A stretch of 64,000 nt of DNA from Oerskovia turbata (GCF_000718325.1 NZ_JOFV01000009.1:90446-154445); one strand, 5' to 3'. Shown: positions 26,797-35,204, numbered from the stretch's first letter. Numbers and translations: made by a program. The notes: generated by a model from the sequence alone, not told the origin.

Positions 26797-26826
26797 TTGT
26801 CCTCACGCCCCCGCGTTGGGTACAGT
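26797..26826 (+). promoter_or_regulatory. Promoter of tRNA-Thr
   Basis: -35 TTGTCC (26797-26802), an 18-base spacer and -10 TACAGT (26821-26826), 50 bases before the mature tRNA. Confidence 0.5.
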
Positions 26827-26875
26827 TGCGACGCTTGCTGAAACGGAGCGCCGCACGGCGTGACGTCCGGTACGC

Positions 26876-26948
26876 GCCGCCTTAGCTCAGTCGGTAGAGC
26901 GTCTCACTCGTAATGAGAAGGTCATCAGTTCGATTCTGATAGGCGGCT
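26876..26948 (+). tRNA. tRNA-Thr (anticodon CGU)
   Basis: A 73-base cloverleaf. The acceptor stem GCCGCCT/AGGCGGC (26876-26882 with 26941-26947) is followed by discriminator T. The D arm contains AGCTCAGTCGGTAGAGC, the anticodon loop CTCGTAA gives CGU (reads ACG), and the T arm contains GTTCGATTC. CCA is not encoded. A hairpin terminator follows. Confidence 0.95.
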
Positions 26949-26956
26949 CAGCCACG

Positions 26957-26988
26957 AAGGCCCGGAACCACAACGGTTCCGGGCCTTT
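26957..26988 (+). terminator. Rho-independent terminator after tRNA-Thr
   Basis: A perfect 13-bp inverted repeat (AAGGCCCGGAACC at 26957-26969, GGTTCCGGGCCTT at 26975-26987) with a 5-base loop and a short T run. Confidence 0.85.
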
Positions 26989-27019
26989 CGCGTTCCTCGG
27001 ATCTGCGGGCCTGCCAGTC

Positions 27020-27745
27020 CTACAGGCAACCTCCCGCGACCCAGTCGGAGTTCGCGGTCGCGAAGTCGGGGTCGGCCGTGGGGGTCAGGACCCGCATGAG
27101 GATGACCTGCTCTGGCGTTCCGGCCGGCTGGAGACCGTCGTCGTCGCCCTGCGTCTCGAAGACGAGGTAGCCGTCGGGGGCGGAGAGCCACCAGACGTTC
27201 GACACCGGCCCAGGGGTTCCCGCGACAAGGCTCGGGTAGGTGGCCTGCAACGTCGTCAGCTCCGTGCCGATGCCGACGCCCTCTGCGGTGCGCGGGCCGG
27301 GCTTGAGGACGTCGATCCAGGAGACGCCGACGTCGTCGACCGCGAGGCTCGTCGGATACCCGCCGTCGACCAGGGGGTACGTCGTCACCCAGCGGCCGGG
27401 GTCGTCGACCCCCATGTCCGCGCACTCGTCGGGCGACCAGCGGATCATCGCCGCCCCGGGGTTCGACTCGGGTGGGACGCCGATCGTGAGCGGCCCGAGG
27501 CCGGACGGGCTGACGACGAGGTCCTCGAAGGCCGGGGGTGCTGCCGCAGCGGCCGGCTCGGACGGTTCGGCTTGTTCCGGGGTCTGCTCGGTCGGTGAGG
27601 GGGACGCGTCGCGCGGTGTCGACGTGCTGCTCCTGGATGCGTCGCTCGGTGACGGGTCGCCCGCCGGGGCGTCTGGACCCGCGCACCCCGTGAGAAGCAG
27701 GACGGCGACCGACGTACCGACGAGGATGCAGCTACGGACGCTCAT
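27020..27745 (-). CDS. Lipoprotein of unknown function
   Basis: A 241-residue secreted protein. The lipobox LLTGC puts Cys21 at the membrane; a Ser/Thr/Pro/Glu-rich linker spans about 25-70, and a single domain follows whose start (GPLTIGVPPESNPGAAMIRW) resembles the repeated modules of small actinobacterial lipoproteins. Two cysteines remain (DECADMG and the C-terminal GGCL). It faces the tRNA terminator. No function can be given. Confidence 0.75.
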   Translation of the reverse strand: MSVRSCILVGTSVAVLLLTGCAGPDAPAGDPSPSDASRSSTSTPRDASPSPTEQTPEQAEPSEPAAAAAPPAFEDLVVSPSGLGPLTIGVPPESNPGAAMIRWSPDECADMGVDDPGRWVTTYPLVDGGYPTSLAVDDVGVSWIDVLKPGPRTAEGVGIGTELTTLQATYPSLVAGTPGPVSNVWWLSAPDGYLVFETQGDDDGLQPAGTPEQVILMRVLTPTADPDFATANSDWVAGGCL

Positions 27746-27963
27746 GACACGGCCCTCCAGTGCTCACCGTCCAGCGTACGCGCGGTCCGTGACGACGGAC
27801 CGGACGATGCGGGATCGCAACCTGCGAGGGTGGTCCCGTCGTCGGAGGGCTGGGCGACGCAGGACGAGGCGGCTGGGCTGTGCTCACTGCACTGCCGGAC
27901 CGCCTCGCGTGGACGAACCTCGCGCGGTCGGGTCGCGCGGAGCCAACCATTTACGCTTGTCCC

Positions 27964-28647
27964 ATGTTCACCTTCGGCCGTCGTCGCCCCGTCACCTACG
28001 TCCTGGGCCGGCCGGTCAAGTCCTTCCCGGAGATCGCCCCCGAGGTCGAGCGGGGCAACGTCCTGCGCATCACCGAGATCGGTGAGCCCGTCCTGCACAA
28101 CCCGGCCCGCGAGGTGACCGAGTTCGGTACGTCCGAGCTCGCGCAGCTCGTCGACGACCTGTTCACGACGATGTTCGTCGCGGAGGGTGTGGGCCTGGCG
28201 GCCCCGCAGGTCGGCGTGGACCTGCGGGTCTTCGTGTACGACGTGGAGGACGAGAACGAGGACCGTCATGTCGGGCACGTCGTCAACCCGGTGCTCGAGG
28301 TCTTCGACGGTCCCGAGGACGAGATCGAGGAGAGCGACGAAGGCTGCCTCTCGATCCCGGGCGCCTACTCGCCGCTCGCCCGCCCCGTGAAGGCGATCGT
28401 GCGCGGGTTCGACCAGCTCGGGAACCCGGTCGAGCTCACAGGCTCGCACTTCCTGGGCCGTGCGCTCCAGCACGAGGCGCAGCACCTTGACGGGACGCTG
28501 TACTTCGACCACCTCGCGCCGGTCGCGCAGGAGGCCGTGATCGCCGAGATGCACCAGGAGCGGCCCGGTGTCCTGGAGGAGCGGCTCGAGCTGTCCGAGG
28601 CGCTGGGCAAGGCCCCTGCCGAGTACCCGGCCGCTCCGCTGCGCTGA
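27964..28647 (+). CDS. def: Peptide deformylase
   Basis: Removes the N-terminal formyl group from nascent proteins using a metal ion. The 227-residue protein has all three motifs: GVGLAAPQ (75-82), EGCLS (Cys128 ligand) and QHEAQHLDG (His170 and His174 ligands, Glu171 catalytic). The N-terminus is about 30 residues longer than in E. coli and the C-terminus carries a helical extension, both usual in actinobacteria. TTTACGCT just upstream of the ATG suggests a near-leaderless message. Confidence 0.96.
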   Translation: MFTFGRRRPVTYVLGRPVKSFPEIAPEVERGNVLRITEIGEPVLHNPAREVTEFGTSELAQLVDDLFTTMFVAEGVGLAAPQVGVDLRVFVYDVEDENEDRHVGHVVNPVLEVFDGPEDEIEESDEGCLSIPGAYSPLARPVKAIVRGFDQLGNPVELTGSHFLGRALQHEAQHLDGTLYFDHLAPVAQEAVIAEMHQERPGVLEERLELSEALGKAPAEYPAAPLR

Positions 28648-28670
28648 CCGTTCTCACGAGGCCCGGGTGA

Positions 28671-28743
28671 GATGGGTGGTTCGGTCCGAGACGGGTTGCT
28701 GGGGACGCGACCCAGCAACCCGTCTCGGACCGAACCACCCATC
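28671..28743. repeat. 33-bp-arm perfect inverted repeat between convergent genes
   Basis: Left arm 28671-28703 (starts GATGGGTGGTTCGGTCC) and right arm 28711-28743 pair without a mismatch across the 7-base loop GACGCGA. It sits between the stops of def and the LAATG protein gene. It probably terminates both, but arms this long are unusual for that role and there is no T run. Confidence 0.85.
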
Positions 28744-28759
28744 TGGTTCCGGGGGAGGG

Positions 28760-29542
28760 TCAGGCGCGCCGCGACCGGCGGCTCAGCAGCACCGCACCGA
28801 CCCCGGCGGCCAGCAGCACGAGGGCTCCGCCCGCGACGAGCAGCGTGTTCACCCCGGTCGCCGCGAGGCCGTCGTCGTCGGCCACGGTCGCGGCGCCGGC
28901 TGCCGCATCGGGCGCCGTGTCGGGAGCCGCCGACAGGACGTCCTGCACGACCGGGGTCGCACCCGCCACGGGAACGTCCTCGGGCGCTGGACCCGTCGCG
29001 GCGAGCTCGCGCTCGGTGACCGGAGGCGCCGTCGTCGGGGCCTGCGTGACCGGAGGCGACGTGGGCTCCTGGACCGGTGCGCCGCCGTCGGGCACCTCGC
29101 TGTTCGGGGCCGGTGACGGGACGGGCCGCGTGACGGGCGGGGCCGGGCTCAGCGGCGTCGGCTCGGGCGTGCACTCGGGCGCCTGGCCGCCCTCGCCGAA
29201 GTGCTCGTCGAAGCCCTCGACCTGGACCCACGTCACGCAGAACCCGCCGGGGAACGCGGCGACGGCGCCCGCGAAGTCGAGGAAGCCCGCGCCCACGTAC
29301 GCGGCGGTCGATCGCCCGTTCGCCGTCTCGAGGTGGACGTTGAAGCTCTGCTCGCCCGTCCCGTCGAGCGCGGTCGCACGGTAGTTGACGTGCCCGTGCT
29401 CGCGGAACACCTGGCCTGCGGGCAGGCTCACGCCGCTCGCGGTCACGGTGTACGGGGTGGGGGAGTCGGACCCTGCGGACGCGATCGTGGGGGTGGCCAC
29501 GAGGATCGCTGTCGTGAGGAGGGCGACGGGCGCTGCGCGCAT
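28760..29542 (-). CDS. LAATG-anchored surface protein
   Basis: A 260-residue predicted wall-anchored protein. The signal peptide ends ASAGS, then a small beta-rich domain of about 95 residues has two cysteines (GGFCVTW and PECTPEP), followed by a long Pro/Thr/Val-rich stalk, two LAATG motifs (ELAATGPAPED and GLAATGVNT), a membrane helix and SRRSRRA. Only the second LAATG is correctly placed for sorting; the first may be a relic of duplication. A CelR/CebR-like operator lies upstream at 29706-29719. Confidence 0.8.
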   Translation of the reverse strand: MRAAPVALLTTAILVATPTIASAGSDSPTPYTVTASGVSLPAGQVFREHGHVNYRATALDGTGEQSFNVHLETANGRSTAAYVGAGFLDFAGAVAAFPGGFCVTWVQVEGFDEHFGEGGQAPECTPEPTPLSPAPPVTRPVPSPAPNSEVPDGGAPVQEPTSPPVTQAPTTAPPVTERELAATGPAPEDVPVAGATPVVQDVLSAAPDTAPDAAAGAATVADDDGLAATGVNTLLVAGGALVLLAAGVGAVLLSRRSRRA

Positions 29543-29705
29543 CGAGGAGGACCTTTCGGGGGTGATCGGAGGGGGGACGCCCTCGGCTCTCGGGTGCGAG
29601 CGGGGCTGGTGCCGGACGGTTGCTCACCGTACTCGTCCGACATGCCCGGATCGACGGGGCGAACGCGACATATCAGCGCCAAAGGTACTCGAGACCGGGT
29701 GATTG

Positions 29706-29719
29706 TGGAAGCGCTCCCA
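29706..29719. promoter_or_regulatory. CelR/CebR-like operator
   Basis: TGGAAGCGCTCCCA differs by one base from TGGGAGCGCTCCCA, the operator of LacI-family cellobiose repressors CelR (Thermobifida) and CebR (Streptomyces). It is about 165 bases upstream of the LAATG gene start, near a TGATAT -10-like element reading on the minus strand. Function is inferred. Confidence 0.55.
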
Positions 29720-29753
29720 GCGTGTCGCTCGCGTGTCGCGGCCCGGGGAGAGG

Positions 29754-30329
29754 TCAGAGCGTCGCGAGCCACCGCACGACGGCGTCGCTCACCGCCGCGT
29801 GGTCGTTGCGCACGTCGTGCGCGCCGGGCAGGCGCACCTGGGTGACGGGCCCGGGGATCGCGGCGACGTGCTCGTCGAACTCCTCGGGCGAGCCGAACGG
29901 ATCGGTCGTCCCGGACACGAACAGCACGGGGACAGTGAGCTGCGGGAAGTGGTCGACGCGCAGCCTGTCGGGCTTGCCGGGCGGGTGCAGGGGGTAGCTC
30001 AGCAGCACGAGCCCGGCCGCAGGCAGTCCCTCGGCCACGGCGACCGAGCACATGCGCCCGCCGTAGGACCGGCCACCCAGCACGAGCCGGTCGGGCGTGA
30101 ACTCCTCCTCGGCCGCGAAGCGCGCGGCCTCCTCGACCAGGTGCGCGACCGCGACGGGCGCACGGTCCGGCATGCGCCTGCCCGCGACCCGGTACGGGAA
30201 GTCGACCCGCCGCACGGGCAGCGGGGCCACGGCCTCCTCGACCGCGACGAGCGTCGGGTGGTCCCGACCGGCCCCGGCCCCGGGCGTGAGAAGAAGCCCG
30301 CCGACCGTTGCGCTGGATGATCGCGTCAT
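29754..30329 (-). CDS. Alpha/beta hydrolase, KANL3/Tex30-like
   Basis: A 191-residue small hydrolase. The start LLLTPGAGAGRDHPTL forms the oxyanion strand, the nucleophile elbow is GGRSYGGRM, an Asp is in SGTTDPFG and a His in LPGAHDVRND completes the triad. The lid is minimal. The substrate is unknown. The element at 30371-30454 separates it from the copper operon on the same strand. Confidence 0.82.
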   Translation of the reverse strand: MTRSSSATVGGLLLTPGAGAGRDHPTLVAVEEAVAPLPVRRVDFPYRVAGRRMPDRAPVAVAHLVEEAARFAAEEEFTPDRLVLGGRSYGGRMCSVAVAEGLPAAGLVLLSYPLHPPGKPDRLRVDHFPQLTVPVLFVSGTTDPFGSPEEFDEHVAAIPGPVTQVRLPGAHDVRNDHAAVSDAVVRWLATL

Positions 30330-30370
30330 GCGTCCCAGTCTGGCAGCGCCGGAGGTCGGCCGGGCTCTCG

Positions 30371-30454
30371 GTGCCGAACATGCGGTTGTCGACCGCCGAG
30401 CATGCGGTTGGCGTCCGAGATCCGGGGAATCCGGACGCCAACCGCATGCTCGGC
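30371..30454. repeat. Dispersed multi-unit palindromic element, family A, copy 1
   Basis: Two direct units, GTGCCGAACATGCGGTTG (30371-30388) and GCCGAGCATGCGGTTG (30395-30410), 22 bases apart, then one inverted unit CAACCGCATGCTCGGC (30439-30454). Unit two and the inverted unit form perfect 23-bp arms (30395-30417 with 30432-30454). A second copy with the same layout is at 63904-63989. Confidence 0.85.
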
Positions 30455-30479
30455 AGCGAGGGGGCAGCGAGGGGGCGGG

Positions 30480-31082
30480 TTACAGGGCCGCCAAGAGCTC
30501 CTGCATCTCCTTGATCTCCGCCTCCTGGGCGTCGATGATCTCCTGGGCCAGGGCGAGCGCCTCGGCGTTCTCACCGTCCGCGAGCTCGGCCTCGGCCATG
30601 TCCACGGCTCCCTCGTGGTGGGCGATCATGCCCTCGAGGAACAGGCGCGAGACGGTCGCGGCGTCCGCCGCTTCGAGCGCCTGGATCTCCTCGTCGCTCA
30701 GCATCCCGTCCATCTCGTGGCCAGAGTGGTCGCCCATCTGCGGGACGCCCCACTCGTCGAGGAAGCCCTCCATGGTCGCGATCTCGGGCTCCTGCGCGTT
30801 CTCGATGCGGGTCGCGAGGTCGACGACCGCGGGGTCGACCCCGTCCTTGTCCAGCACGATGCGCGACATCACGAGCGCCTGCTCGTGGTGCGGGATCATC
30901 ATCTGCGCGAACATGACGTCGGCCTGGTTCGCCGGGGCGTCCGCGTCCAGCATGCCCTGCGACATGCCGTCGCGGTCCATGCCTCCCGGGCTGCGGTCGT
31001 CGGTGTCGGCGCAGCCCGCGAGGACCAGCGTCGAGCCGAGGGTCAGGCCGATGCCGACCTTGGTCAGGGTGTGCGTGTTCAT
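30480..31082 (-). CDS. DUF305 family lipoprotein
   Basis: A 200-residue exported protein. The lipobox LAGC puts Cys24 at the membrane. The helical DUF305 core carries paired His motifs MMIPHHEQALVMS and GMIAHHEGAVDMA and many Met/His residues (GMDRDGMSQGM, MGDHSGHEMDGM) suitable for copper binding. It is the third gene of the copB operon and would bind copper outside the cytoplasm. Ferritin-like helices are typical of the family. Confidence 0.88.
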   Translation of the reverse strand: MNTHTLTKVGIGLTLGSTLVLAGCADTDDRSPGGMDRDGMSQGMLDADAPANQADVMFAQMMIPHHEQALVMSRIVLDKDGVDPAVVDLATRIENAQEPEIATMEGFLDEWGVPQMGDHSGHEMDGMLSDEEIQALEAADAATVSRLFLEGMIAHHEGAVDMAEAELADGENAEALALAQEIIDAQEAEIKEMQELLAAL

Positions 31083-31166
31083 GAGTCGTCCTTCGGGTGA
31101 TCGGTCGGTGCGCCACGGGTACCCCGTGGCGGTGGCGGTCGCTGCGGCCCTGGCCGGGCCGGGCTC

Positions 31167-31628
31167 CTATCTCCGACTGATCCCGAGCGCGACGAGCGAC
31201 GGCGGCCGCAGCGCCGACCCGAGCCGCCACCAGGGCGCGACGACGCGCGCGACGTGCGAGACGCCGTCGGGCAGGCGACGCACCAGCGCCGGGCCACCGA
31301 GCGAGAAGAGCGCGACGAGCACCAAGAGGCACATGGCCTCCATCTCGCCGTGCCCCGTGCCCGACGGCGCCTCCTCCTCCGCGCCCGCGTCGCCGACGAG
31401 GTGGCCCACGGTGGGGATCGCCGGGTCGGTGACGTCGTGCGCGGGACCGTGCGCCACGGGGCTGCCCGACATCTGGTGCATCCCGACGAACCCGCCGAGC
31501 AGCACGACCATCCCGAGCAGCACCGCGAACCGCCGGACGAGGCCGACGGTTCGGGCGGGCCGGACCGCGTCGCCCAGATGGGCGGTCGACACGGTCCCGG
31601 CCGGGGCGATCGGGGACATCACGGACAT
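31167..31628 (-). CDS. Small membrane protein of the copper operon (DUF6153-like)
   Basis: A 153-residue protein with one helix near residues 33-52, an extracytoplasmic His/Met-containing segment (MHQMSGSPVAHGPAH ... GTGHGEMEAMC) and a second helix. The layout fits the DUF6153 group found beside copper genes in actinobacteria. The start follows the copB stop directly (TAG GTGATG), so translation is coupled; the exact first codon (31631 GTG, 31628 ATG or 31619 ATG) is uncertain. Confidence 0.7.
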   Translation of the reverse strand: MSVMSPIAPAGTVSTAHLGDAVRPARTVGLVRRFAVLLGMVVLLGGFVGMHQMSGSPVAHGPAHDVTDPAIPTVGHLVGDAGAEEEAPSGTGHGEMEAMCLLVLVALFSLGGPALVRRLPDGVSHVARVVAPWWRLGSALRPPSLVALGISRR

Positions 31629-31631
31629 CAC

Positions 31632-33764
31632 CTACGAGGCTGCCACGCGCTCGGGGTCGAGGTCCAGCCGGCGCAGGAGCTGCGCGTTGAGGGCCACGAT
31701 CACGGTCGACAAGGACATGAGCAGCGCGCCCACGGCCATCGGCATGACGAACCCGACCGGCGCCAGGACGCCCGCCGCGAGCGGCACGGACACCAGGTTG
31801 TACCCCGCGGCCCACCACAGGTTCTGCTTCATCTTGCGGTAGCTGGCCCGGGACAGCTCGATGACCGACAGGACCGAGCGCGGGTCGTCGCTCGCGAGGA
31901 CGACCCCCGCCGACGCGATGGCCACGTCGGTGCCCGCACCGATCGCGATGCCGACGTCCGCCTGGGCGAGCGCGGGAGCGTCGTTGACGCCGTCGCCGAC
32001 CATCGCGACCTTGTGGCCCCGCGCCTGGAGCTCGGAGACCTTGTCGCCCTTGTCGCCCGGACGGACCCCGGCGAACACCTCGTCGATGCCGAGCTCGTCC
32101 GCGACCGACTGCGCCACGGCCTGCGCGTCCCCCGTGATCATGACGACCCGGATGTTGCGCCGGTGCAGGGCGTCGACCGCCTCGCGGGACTCGGGCCGGA
32201 TCTCGTCGGCCAGCGCGAAGGCGCCCAGCACCCGCGGGGTACCGGAGCCCAGGGCGAGCGCGTGCAGGACCGTCGCGCCCTCGCCCTCCCATGCGGCGGC
32301 GTCGGGCACGGGGTCGAGGCCGTGCTCGCGCAGGAGCGACGGGCCGCCCACCGCGACCCGGCGACCGTCCACGAGACCCGAGACGCCGACCGCGGTCGAG
32401 GACTGGAAGTCCTCGGCGCGCGGCACCCGCACACCCCGGTCCGCGGCCGCACCCACGATCGCGCGGGCCAGGGGGTGCTGCGAGTCGGCCTCGACGGCCG
32501 CCGCGAGCGCGAGCAGCTCGTCCTCGCTGTCCGACGTCGCGACCAGGTGCGTCACGACGGGCTCGCCCTTGGTCAGGGTGCCGGTCTTGTCGAACAGGAC
32601 GGCGTCGACCGTGCGCATCTGCTCGAGCGCCATGCGGTCCTTGACGAGCACGCCCGCCGTGGCCGCGCGCTCGGTCGAGATCGACACCACGAGCGGGATC
32701 GCGAGGCCCAGCGCGTGGGGGCACGCGATGACGAGGACCGTGATGGTCCGGATCAGCGCGCTCTCCGGCGTGCCCCAGACCGTCCACGCGACCAGCGTCA
32801 GCACCGCGGCGCCGAGCGCGAACCAGAAGAGCCAGCCCGCGGCGCGGTCCGCGAGGCGCTGCGCGTGCGACGAGGACTCCTGGGCCTGCGTCACCAGGCG
32901 CTGGATGCCCGCGAGCGCCGTGTCGTCACCGACCGCGTCGACCGTGACGCGCAGCGCCTGGTCTGTCGCGACGGTCCCTGCCACGACGTGGTCGCCGACC
33001 GTCCGGCGCACCGGGCGGGACTCGCCCGTGATCATGGACTCGTCGACGTCCGCCGACCCCTGGGACACCACGCCGTCCGCGGGCACGCGCCCACCAGGAC
33101 GCACCACGACGACGTCGCCCACGACCAGGTCGGTCGGGGACACCGTGGTCACCTGACCGTCGGTGCCCACGCGCTCGGCCTCGTCCGGCAGCAGCGCGGC
33201 GAGCGACTCGAGGGCCGACGACGACTGCGCGAGCGACCGCATCTCGATCCAGTGGCCCAGCAGCATGATGACGACCAGCAGCGCGAGCTCCCACCAGAAG
33301 TCGAGCTCGTGCGACACGATCCCCAGGCTCGCGCCCCACGACGAGACGAACGCGACCGTGATCGCGAGCGCGACGAGCAGCATCATGCCGGGCTTTCGCT
33401 CCTTGAGCTCGTCGACCGCCCCCGTGAGGAACGGCTTGCCGCCCCACACGTACATGACGGTGCCGAGGACCGGCGAGATCCACGCGATGCCCGGGACGTC
33501 CGGGAGCGGGTAGCCGATGATCGAGGCGAACATCTCGCTCGCGAGGACGGTGGGGACCGCGAGAGCGAGCATGATCCAGAACAGGCGGCGGAACATCGCG
33601 ACGTGACCAGAGTGGCCGCCGTGGCCGGAGTGTCCTTCGTGGGCGCTGTGCGCGGAGTGGTCCGTCGTGGTCATGGTTGCCGTGTCATGACCTGTGCGGT
33701 CGTGACCTGCATGCCCGCCGTGCCCTGGGTGGTCACCGTGCTCGTCCTGGTGCATGGGGTGCAC
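31632..33764 (-). CDS. copB: Copper-translocating P1B-type ATPase, CopB subtype
   Basis: Exports copper across the membrane by ATP hydrolysis. The 710-residue protein begins with a His/Gly/Asp-rich metal-binding tail (HGDHPGHGGHAGHD ... HSGHGGHSGH) instead of a CxxC domain, then eight helices including the CPH motif (IACPHALG) that defines CopB, TGES, DKTGTLTKGE and GDGVNDAP. I chose GTG at 33764 because AAGGAGG lies 8 bases upstream; the longer ATG at 33812 falls inside the CsoR-type operator and is rejected. First gene of a three-gene copper operon. Confidence 0.93.
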   Translation of the reverse strand: MHPMHQDEHGDHPGHGGHAGHDRTGHDTATMTTTDHSAHSAHEGHSGHGGHSGHVAMFRRLFWIMLALAVPTVLASEMFASIIGYPLPDVPGIAWISPVLGTVMYVWGGKPFLTGAVDELKERKPGMMLLVALAITVAFVSSWGASLGIVSHELDFWWELALLVVIMLLGHWIEMRSLAQSSSALESLAALLPDEAERVGTDGQVTTVSPTDLVVGDVVVVRPGGRVPADGVVSQGSADVDESMITGESRPVRRTVGDHVVAGTVATDQALRVTVDAVGDDTALAGIQRLVTQAQESSSHAQRLADRAAGWLFWFALGAAVLTLVAWTVWGTPESALIRTITVLVIACPHALGLAIPLVVSISTERAATAGVLVKDRMALEQMRTVDAVLFDKTGTLTKGEPVVTHLVATSDSEDELLALAAAVEADSQHPLARAIVGAAADRGVRVPRAEDFQSSTAVGVSGLVDGRRVAVGGPSLLREHGLDPVPDAAAWEGEGATVLHALALGSGTPRVLGAFALADEIRPESREAVDALHRRNIRVVMITGDAQAVAQSVADELGIDEVFAGVRPGDKGDKVSELQARGHKVAMVGDGVNDAPALAQADVGIAIGAGTDVAIASAGVVLASDDPRSVLSVIELSRASYRKMKQNLWWAAGYNLVSVPLAAGVLAPVGFVMPMAVGALLMSLSTVIVALNAQLLRRLDLDPERVAAS

Positions 33765-33810
33765 TGTCTGGTCCTCCTTCGTGTCGAGCCGGGCGACCGC
33801 GTCGCCTTGC

Positions 33811-33827
33811 ATACCCCCTAGGGGTAT
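33811..33827. promoter_or_regulatory. CsoR-type copper operator
   Basis: A 7-3-7 inverted repeat (ATACCCC, CTA, GGGGTAT), the classic CsoR/CstR family box, with a TATAGAT -10-like element on the minus strand partly overlapping it. It predicts repression of copB by a CsoR encoded elsewhere; no csoR is present in this window. Confidence 0.8.
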
Positions 33828-33945
33828 CTATAACTCCCGATTCTGCCGCAGCATTCCCGGTCCGTCAAGGGGAGCGGCGCGGCGCCGACGCGCGGCCCTC
33901 CGGTCACGGACCTAGCCTGAAAGTCCGACGACGGGCGGAGCAGCC

Positions 33946-35166
33946 ATGACCCTGGTCCTTCACGACGAGCTCTTCGACGCGCAGCTCGTTCGCGCGCTCG
34001 CCTGCACCGCACAAGGCGGTGCGCAGATCGGCGAGTGCCTCGAGACGGCGCGCCGCATCACCCGGACCGACGGGAACCAGTGGTACGACGAGTGGTCCGC
34101 GACCGCCGAGCGCGTCGAGAAGGCCGCCGAGGAGAGCGACGTCGCAGGCCACCGCGTCAGCGCCCGCGGAGCCTGGCTGCGCGCCTCGAACTACTACCGC
34201 ACCGCAGGGCTCTTCCTCATGGGGTCCCCCGTCGACGACAGGTTCCGCGAGAGCTCGCGCCGCCAGACCGAGACCTTCCGCAGGGGCGCCGCGCTCCTGG
34301 ACCTCCCCCCGGACGTGCTCGAGATCCCGTTCGAGGACGGGACGCTCCCCGGCTACTTCTACCGGGCCTCCGACGACGGGCGCCCGCGCCCCACGGTCCT
34401 CCTCGTCGACGGCTACGACGGCACCGCCGAGGAGCTGTACTTCGCGAACGCGGTCGCCGCGCTCGAGCGCGGGTACGACGTGATCGCGTTCGACGGCCCC
34501 GGCCAGGGCAGCGTGATCCTCGACCAGGGCGTCCCGTTCCGTCCGGACTGGGAGACCGTGGTGAGCGCCGTCGTCGACCACGCCCTGACCCTGGACGAGG
34601 TGGACCCGCAGCGCATCGTGGTGCACGGCTGGAGCTTCGGCGGCCACCTCGCGCCCCGTGCCGCGTCCGGGGAGCACCGGCTGGCTGCCTGCATCGCCGA
34701 CAGCGGCCCCTACGACCTGTTCGACACGATCACCGCCAGGTTTCCCGCGCTCCTGGCCGACCATCTCGACGACGACGACGGCGCCGCGCTCAGGGTCGTC
34801 GAGACGGCGCTGCACCAGCTCCTCAAGAAGCCCTCGGCGGGCTGGGCGCTGCGCCGGAACCTGTGGGTGCACGGCGTGCGCGACCCGCTCGACTTCCTCA
34901 GGCTGTCCCACGACTACACGCTGCGTGGGCGCGAGCACCTGATCCGCTGCCCCGTGCTCGTGTGCCGCACCGTGGGCGACGACCTCTCGGCCTCGGCCCG
35001 GACCCTCGCCGAGAACCTCACGTGCCCGACCGAGTACGTCGAGCTCGGCCCGGAGGACGGCGTCACGGGGCACTGCGAGATGACGGGCCGCGCGGTCTTC
35101 CACCAGCGCGTCTTCGACTGGCTCGACGAGACCCTGGAGTACGACGGTTCACCCGCGTCCCCGTAG
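33946..35166 (+). CDS. Alpha/beta hydrolase with helical N-terminal domain (FrsA/DUF1100-like)
   Basis: A 406-residue predicted cytoplasmic hydrolase. The N-terminal 120 residues are helical, as in FrsA and 2,6-dihydropseudooxynicotine hydrolases. The core has LLVDGYDGTAEE (oxyanion), AFDGPGQG, the nucleophile elbow GWSFGGH, and a late acid and His (CRTVGDD; GVTGHCEM). An ATG follows GGAGCAGCC, a plausible ribosome site. The substrate is unknown. Confidence 0.85.
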   Translation: MTLVLHDELFDAQLVRALACTAQGGAQIGECLETARRITRTDGNQWYDEWSATAERVEKAAEESDVAGHRVSARGAWLRASNYYRTAGLFLMGSPVDDRFRESSRRQTETFRRGAALLDLPPDVLEIPFEDGTLPGYFYRASDDGRPRPTVLLVDGYDGTAEELYFANAVAALERGYDVIAFDGPGQGSVILDQGVPFRPDWETVVSAVVDHALTLDEVDPQRIVVHGWSFGGHLAPRAASGEHRLAACIADSGPYDLFDTITARFPALLADHLDDDDGAALRVVETALHQLLKKPSAGWALRRNLWVHGVRDPLDFLRLSHDYTLRGREHLIRCPVLVCRTVGDDLSASARTLAENLTCPTEYVELGPEDGVTGHCEMTGRAVFHQRVFDWLDETLEYDGSPASP

Positions 35167-35204
35167 GGCTGCTCCTCAGGGCGGCGGCCGTGCCCAGGGT
35201 GTGC

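Noticed and set aside
26876..26948. tRNA-Thr as an integration site for a mobile element
   Set aside because: No integrase, no repeated 3' tRNA end and no phage-like genes occur on either side.
33765..33812. Longer CopB start at ATG 33812
   Set aside because: That codon lies inside the CsoR-type operator; GTG 33764 has AAGGAGG 8 bases upstream and gives a normal N-terminus.
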